Assembly: GCA_022776205.1 (NCBI GenBank)
Contig: JALFIK010000094.1
Location: forward strand, 1 to 10,233
DNA: 10,233 bases
Direction: 5' to 3'
DNA from: Eubacterium sp.
GTDB lineage: Bacteria; Bacillota; Clostridia; Lachnospirales; Lachnospiraceae
This document shows, in pieces, positions 7,052 through 10,233 of the stretch (within the stretch, counting starts at the first letter, position 1; each line of letters begins with the position of its first letter). The translations under genes and the position numbers were made by a program. The notes beneath the pieces are model-generated. The model did not search any database, was not told where the DNA came from, and saw nothing but the letters and a program-made list of their open reading frames with translations.

Positions 7052-7441
7052 ATGAGAATTAAACTTGACTTTAACAGCCCGGAAGCAATTTATATTCAGC
7101 TCAGGAATCAGATTGTCCTGCAGATTGCACAGGATCAGCTTCATGAGGGGGATTCCCTGCCTTCTGTACGCTGTCTTGCCGGGGAGCTGGGGGTAAACAT
7201 GCATACGGTGAACAAGGCCTATGCCATGCTGCGTCAGGAGGGTTATCTTAAGCTTGACAGAAGAAAAGGTGCGGTTATTTCTATTGAGATTAGTGATAAA
7301 TCGGAAGAAATGACAAAAGTCAATGATTATATGCAGATGATCGTGGCACAGGCAATCTGTAAGGAAATCACGAAGGATGAGATGAAACAGTTAGTAGAAG
7401 ATATGTATGATACGTTCCTTTTACTTGAAAAGGACGAATAG
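7052..7441 (+). CDS. GntR-family transcriptional regulator, YtrA subfamily
   Basis: This 129-residue regulator has the GntR winged helix-turn-helix at about 5-75: the entry helix IYIQLRNQIVLQIA (13-26), then the LPSVRCLAGELGVN and TVNKAYAMLRQEGYL helices that contain the recognition helix, then the wing LDRRKGAVIS. Only about 50 residues follow (80-129), predicted helical, which fits the YtrA subgroup: these have a short dimerising tail and no small-molecule-binding domain of the FadR or HutC type. ATG 7043 is also in frame, but MRIKLDFNS from 7052 fits family starts and the ribosome-site spacing. YtrA regulators usually sit at the head of operons for ABC transporters or membrane proteins; here the next gene, 15 bp on, is clpC. 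The likely role is autorepression and control of clpC through the inverted repeat at 7001-7013; the ligand or signal is unknown. Confidence 0.88.
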   Translation: MRIKLDFNSPEAIYIQLRNQIVLQIAQDQLHEGDSLPSVRCLAGELGVNMHTVNKAYAMLRQEGYLKLDRRKGAVISIEISDKSEEMTKVNDYMQMIVAQAICKEITKDEMKQLVEDMYDTFLLLEKDE

Positions 7442-7456
7442 TAAAGGAGGGAATGA

Positions 7457-9925
7457 ATGAGAGCAGAATATAATGATTATGCTTCTCAGGCATTAGAAAA
7501 GGCAGCATATGATGCGAAATATTGCCATCAGAGTTATATTGGGACAGAACATATTGTTTTAGGACTTCTTGATCAGGAAGACTCTCTGGCGGGAAGAATT
7601 CTTAATGAAAATGGTCTGGTCTATGAGAAATTTTTTGATGCTGTACTTGGAGAAGCGGCTTCCCTTGGGGAAAGAAAGGAAGGAACCTTTCTTGGGTACA
7701 GTCCGAAAGCAGAACATGTTCTTTCCGAAAGCAAGGAAGAAAGTGAGCGTTTCCATGCCCGAAAAATCGGAACCGAACATATTTTACTTGCCCTGATCAA
7801 AGAAAGGGATTGTATTGCCCTGCGCCTGATGAAAGGCATGGGTCTTAACATAAAGAAAATATATACGGACATCCTCACCGCCTGCGGAATGGAGCAAAAT
7901 CGCGCCCAGAAAGAGTACCAGTCTATGATTGGGGCAAAAAAGAACCGGAAGAAAAATTCTTTTGTTTCTTCCTATTGTGTGGATCTGACGGAGAGGGTAA
8001 AGGAAGGAAAGCTAGATCCGGTGGTAGGAAGAAGCAGGGAAATTGAAAGAATTATTCAGGTTCTGAGCCGGCGTACGAAAAATAGTCCGTGCCTTGTCGG
8101 AGAACCCGGAGTGGGGAAAACTGCGATTGTGGAAGGACTTGCCCAGTGGATTGTCCGGGGAGAAGTACCGGAGATGCTTCTTTCCAAAAAGGTGATGACA
8201 CTAGACCTTCCCGGAATGATTGCCGGATCGAAATATCGCGGAGAATTTGAAGAGCGGATCAAGAAACTCCTTCAGGAGATCATCTCCCGGGGAGATATCC
8301 TTCTGTTTGTGGACGAAATTCATACGATGATCGGAGCGGGAGGAGCAGAAGGAGCCATTGACGCATCCAATATTGTAAAACCATTTCTTGCCCGGGGAGA
8401 AATTCAGTTAATCGGGGCAACCACCCGGGAAGAATATCGCAAATATATTGAGAAAGATGCAGCTTTTGAGAGAAGATTTCAACCAATTGATGTGGAAGAG
8501 CCTACGAAAGAAGAGGCTGTGGCAATTTTAAACGGATTAAAAGAAAAATATGAAGAGCACCATCATGTACATTATACGGCGGGAGCAATTCAGGCAGCGG
8601 TTGAGCTGTCAGAAAGATATATCAGCGACCGCTTTCTCCCGGATAAGGCAATCGATGTGATGGATGAGGCGGCATCGAGAAAGAGAGTCGGACTCTATAC
8701 CATGTCCGGTGAAATGCGGGAAATGGAAGCCAAAATTGAACAGTACGGCAGGCGGAAAGAGGAAGCCCTGTCCGAGGGGAATCTGAGAAAAGCAAAGGCA
8801 AATAACACGCGACAAAAAACACTCCAGGCCAAATTTGATCAGGAAAAAGATGCGTGGGATAAGAAAAAAGAGCAAAAGAAACTTTCGGTGACAGAAAATG
8901 ATATTGCGCAGGTTGTCTCTGCCTGGACAAAAATTCCGGTGACTCGTCTGAATCTAAGTGAATCCCAGCGCCTTCTGCATCTTGAGGATACTCTGAAGAA
9001 AAGGGTGATCGGGCAGGATGAAGCGGTTTCGATTGTTGCAAAGGCAATAAAAAGAGGTCGCGTGGGTCTCAAAGATCCGAAGAGGCCGATAGGATCCTTT
9101 ATGTTCCTCGGGCCTACCGGCGTGGGAAAGACAGAACTTTCCAAAGCACTTGCGGAGGCTTTGTTTGGAGATGAAAATGCAATGATTCGTGTGGATATGT
9201 CCGAATATATGGAAAAACACAGTGTCTCCAAACTGATTGGTTCTCCTCCGGGATATGTGGGGTATGAAGAAGGGGGACAACTATCCGAACAGGTACGGCG
9301 GCATCCTTATAGTGTCATTCTTTTTGATGAAATTGAGAAAGCCCATACAGATGTATTTAATATATTACTTCAGGTTCTTGATGACGGACAGATTACGGAT
9401 TCCAATGGACGCAGAGTGGACTTTAAAAATACTGTAATCATTATGACATCCAATGCGGGGGCACAGAGGATCATGACACCGAAAAATCTTGGATTTGTGA
9501 GCGGAAAAGATGCTGGACGCGATCATGAAAAGATGAGGGAACAGGTGATGGAAGAGGTAAAAACGCTGTTCAAGCCTGAGTTTATCAACAGGATTGACAG
9601 TATTATCGTATTCCGTACTTTAGAAAAACCACAACAAAGAGAAATTGTCCGACTTCTGCTTGGAGAATTATCTGCACGACTTCATGAAACTCCTGGTTTC
9701 AACCTGCAGTTTTCCGATGAGGTTCCGGATTATATACTGGAAAAAGGCTATGATCCACAGTACGGGGCAAGACCGTTAAGAAGAGCCATTCAGAATGAAC
9801 TGGAAGATTTTCTTGCAGATGAATACCTGAAAGGTTCCATAAAAAACAGACAGAATGTTCTTCTGACCATCGAGGAGGATAAACCGTCAGTTTCTGTTAT
9901 ATCTGAAAAGAAAAAGGAAGCATAA
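7457..9925 (+). CDS. clpC: ATP-dependent Clp protease ATP-binding subunit ClpC
   Basis: This 822-residue Hsp100 unfoldase feeds proteins to ClpP. It has two Clp-N repeats (about 1-72 and 80-145, each with an IGTEHI block). The first AAA+ module has Walker A GEPGVGKT at 215-222 and Walker B ILLFVDE ending at Glu287. A short coiled middle domain spans about 417-475, and the second AAA+ module has Walker A GPTGVGKT at 552-559 and Walker B VILFDE ending at Glu625. LGF at 678-680 sits where the ClpP-docking loop lies (VGF in Bacillus ClpC), so ClpP partnership is expected; sensor-2 GARPLRR is at 770-776. The short middle domain excludes ClpB and ClpA. It is oddly divergent: the conserved FEKAASLRD-like core reads LRKAKANNT at 443-451. 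A strong AAAGGAGG (7443-7450) lies 6 nt before the ATG. It is co-transcribed with the GntR gene and has no ctsR, mcsA or mcsB beside it. Confidence 0.95.
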   Translation: MRAEYNDYASQALEKAAYDAKYCHQSYIGTEHIVLGLLDQEDSLAGRILNENGLVYEKFFDAVLGEAASLGERKEGTFLGYSPKAEHVLSESKEESERFHARKIGTEHILLALIKERDCIALRLMKGMGLNIKKIYTDILTACGMEQNRAQKEYQSMIGAKKNRKKNSFVSSYCVDLTERVKEGKLDPVVGRSREIERIIQVLSRRTKNSPCLVGEPGVGKTAIVEGLAQWIVRGEVPEMLLSKKVMTLDLPGMIAGSKYRGEFEERIKKLLQEIISRGDILLFVDEIHTMIGAGGAEGAIDASNIVKPFLARGEIQLIGATTREEYRKYIEKDAAFERRFQPIDVEEPTKEEAVAILNGLKEKYEEHHHVHYTAGAIQAAVELSERYISDRFLPDKAIDVMDEAASRKRVGLYTMSGEMREMEAKIEQYGRRKEEALSEGNLRKAKANNTRQKTLQAKFDQEKDAWDKKKEQKKLSVTENDIAQVVSAWTKIPVTRLNLSESQRLLHLEDTLKKRVIGQDEAVSIVAKAIKRGRVGLKDPKRPIGSFMFLGPTGVGKTELSKALAEALFGDENAMIRVDMSEYMEKHSVSKLIGSPPGYVGYEEGGQLSEQVRRHPYSVILFDEIEKAHTDVFNILLQVLDDGQITDSNGRRVDFKNTVIIMTSNAGAQRIMTPKNLGFVSGKDAGRDHEKMREQVMEEVKTLFKPEFINRIDSIIVFRTLEKPQQREIVRLLLGELSARLHETPGFNLQFSDEVPDYILEKGYDPQYGARPLRRAIQNELEDFLADEYLKGSIKNRQNVLLTIEEDKPSVSVISEKKKEA

Positions 9926-9955
9926 AAATTATTTTATAATATTTTAGAGTTTTTT
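9925..9955 (+). terminator. Possible weak AT-only terminator after clpC
   Basis: AAAATTAT (9925-9932) can pair with ATAAT-A-TTT (9936-9944) across a 3-nt loop with one bulge, and six T residues follow at 9950-9955. The stem has no G-C pair and a 5-nt gap before the T-run, so it is marginal. Confidence 0.22.
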
Positions 9956-9985
9956 GTAGAAAGTTTCCCGATTTTCTTGTATAAT
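9954..9985 (+). promoter_or_regulatory. Candidate promoter for the last gene
   Basis: A perfect -10 TATAAT lies at 9980-9985, 34 bp before the next start codon. The best -35-like element, TTGTAG (9954-9959), is 20 bp upstream, which is too far for a classical sigma-A promoter; no better hexamer occurs at 16-18 bp. Confidence 0.5.
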
Positions 9986-10019
9986 CAAAGTATCTTTACA
10001 AATATGGGAGGATATAATA

Positions 10020-10233
10020 ATGGCTAACGTAAAGGAACTGTTAAAAGCAGAAGAAAATGGAAGCCTGAGTTTTGGTGATTACAGTCTGGATAAGAAGACA
10101 AAACTTGAGGAGTTTCCATTCGAAGGCGATATATATAAGGTGAAAACTTTCCAGGAGATTACCCGACTTGAGAAAAATGGTGGTGTAATATATGAATCGG
10201 TTCCGGGATCTGCAGTACACGGATATAAAGAAA
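10020..10233 (+). CDS. Conserved small protein of unknown function (partial, 3' end beyond window)
   Basis: An open frame of 71 complete codons starts at ATG 10020, reading MANVKELLKAEENGSLSFGD onward, and runs off the window. GGGAGG (10006-10011) is placed 8 nt upstream, and a TATAAT box lies at 9980-9985, so expression looks real. The visible part is hydrophilic and rich in Glu, Lys and Gly, with alternating polar and hydrophobic stretches such as DIYKVKTF that suggest beta strands; there is no signal peptide, membrane segment or catalytic motif. From memory, similar proteins of about 130 residues occur in Lachnospiraceae and are sometimes labelled endosialidase in automatic annotation. I see nothing here that supports that activity. 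It is not clearly part of the clpC operon because it has its own promoter candidate and lies 94 bp downstream. Confidence 0.82.
   Translation, partial: MANVKELLKAEENGSLSFGDYSLDKKTKLEEFPFEGDIYKVKTFQEITRLEKNGGVIYESVPGSAVHGYKE

Noticed and set aside
8622..9047. Minus-strand open frame of 141 codons inside clpC
   Set aside because: It lies wholly within the conserved clpC reading frame, has no recognisable domain, and is one of many antisense frames favoured by this codon usage.
10..9925. The TepA-like protease and ClpC as a dedicated protease-unfoldase pair
   Set aside because: They are in separate operons almost 7 kb apart, and TepA-type proteins are not known to be the ClpC partner; ClpC would be expected to use the housekeeping ClpP, which is not in this window.
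1..10233. CRISPR array, insertion sequence, tRNA, rRNA or riboswitch
   Set aside because: No spaced direct repeats, transposase motifs or attachment-site duplications were seen. All intergenic gaps are below 200 bp and contain no tRNA-like or riboswitch-like conserved core.

Overview
The window looks like ordinary chromosomal backbone from a spore-forming Clostridia species, most likely Lachnospiraceae. The evidence is the moderate-to-low GC content, A/G-rich Shine-Dalgarno sites, all genes on the + strand, a TepA-FtsK/SpoIIIE neighbourhood (also known from Bacillus subtilis), and the Lachnospiraceae-like sequence of the ClpC N-terminus and of the last, truncated protein. Species assignment is inference; no rRNA or tRNA is present. 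No mobile element, CRISPR array or phage gene was seen, and base composition looks even throughout.

Region 1 (1-3500): a ClpP-like serine protease of the TepA type, then after a short gap with a weak terminator-like hairpin and a promoter candidate, a full-length FtsK/SpoIIIE DNA translocase. Region 2 (about 3507-6971): a tightly packed operon folD-rimO-pgsA-cinA(pncC). Its junctions are an ATGA overlap, a 23-bp overlap and a TAATG overlap. It starts at a good sigma-A-like promoter (3519-3547) and ends at a long hairpin with a T-tract (6910-6971). The genes cover one-carbon folate metabolism, methylthiolation of ribosomal protein S12, phosphatidylglycerolphosphate synthesis and NMN deamidation; they share expression rather than a pathway. 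Region 3 (about 6989-9945): a GntR/YtrA-type repressor followed 15 bp later by a complete ClpC unfoldase. A near-perfect inverted repeat overlaps the -10 region of their promoter. Region 4 (9946-10233): a promoter candidate and the first 71 codons of a small conserved protein of unknown function, cut by the window end.

The part most worth following up is region 3. ClpC is preceded by a YtrA-type GntR regulator rather than by ctsR-mcsA-mcsB as in Bacillus. In this ClpC the middle-domain residues that in Bacillus/Staphylococcus ClpC hold the resting state and contact MecA appear to be replaced. Together these suggest a differently controlled Clp system. Everything else is recognisable housekeeping, and I did not find a clearly new multi-gene system.
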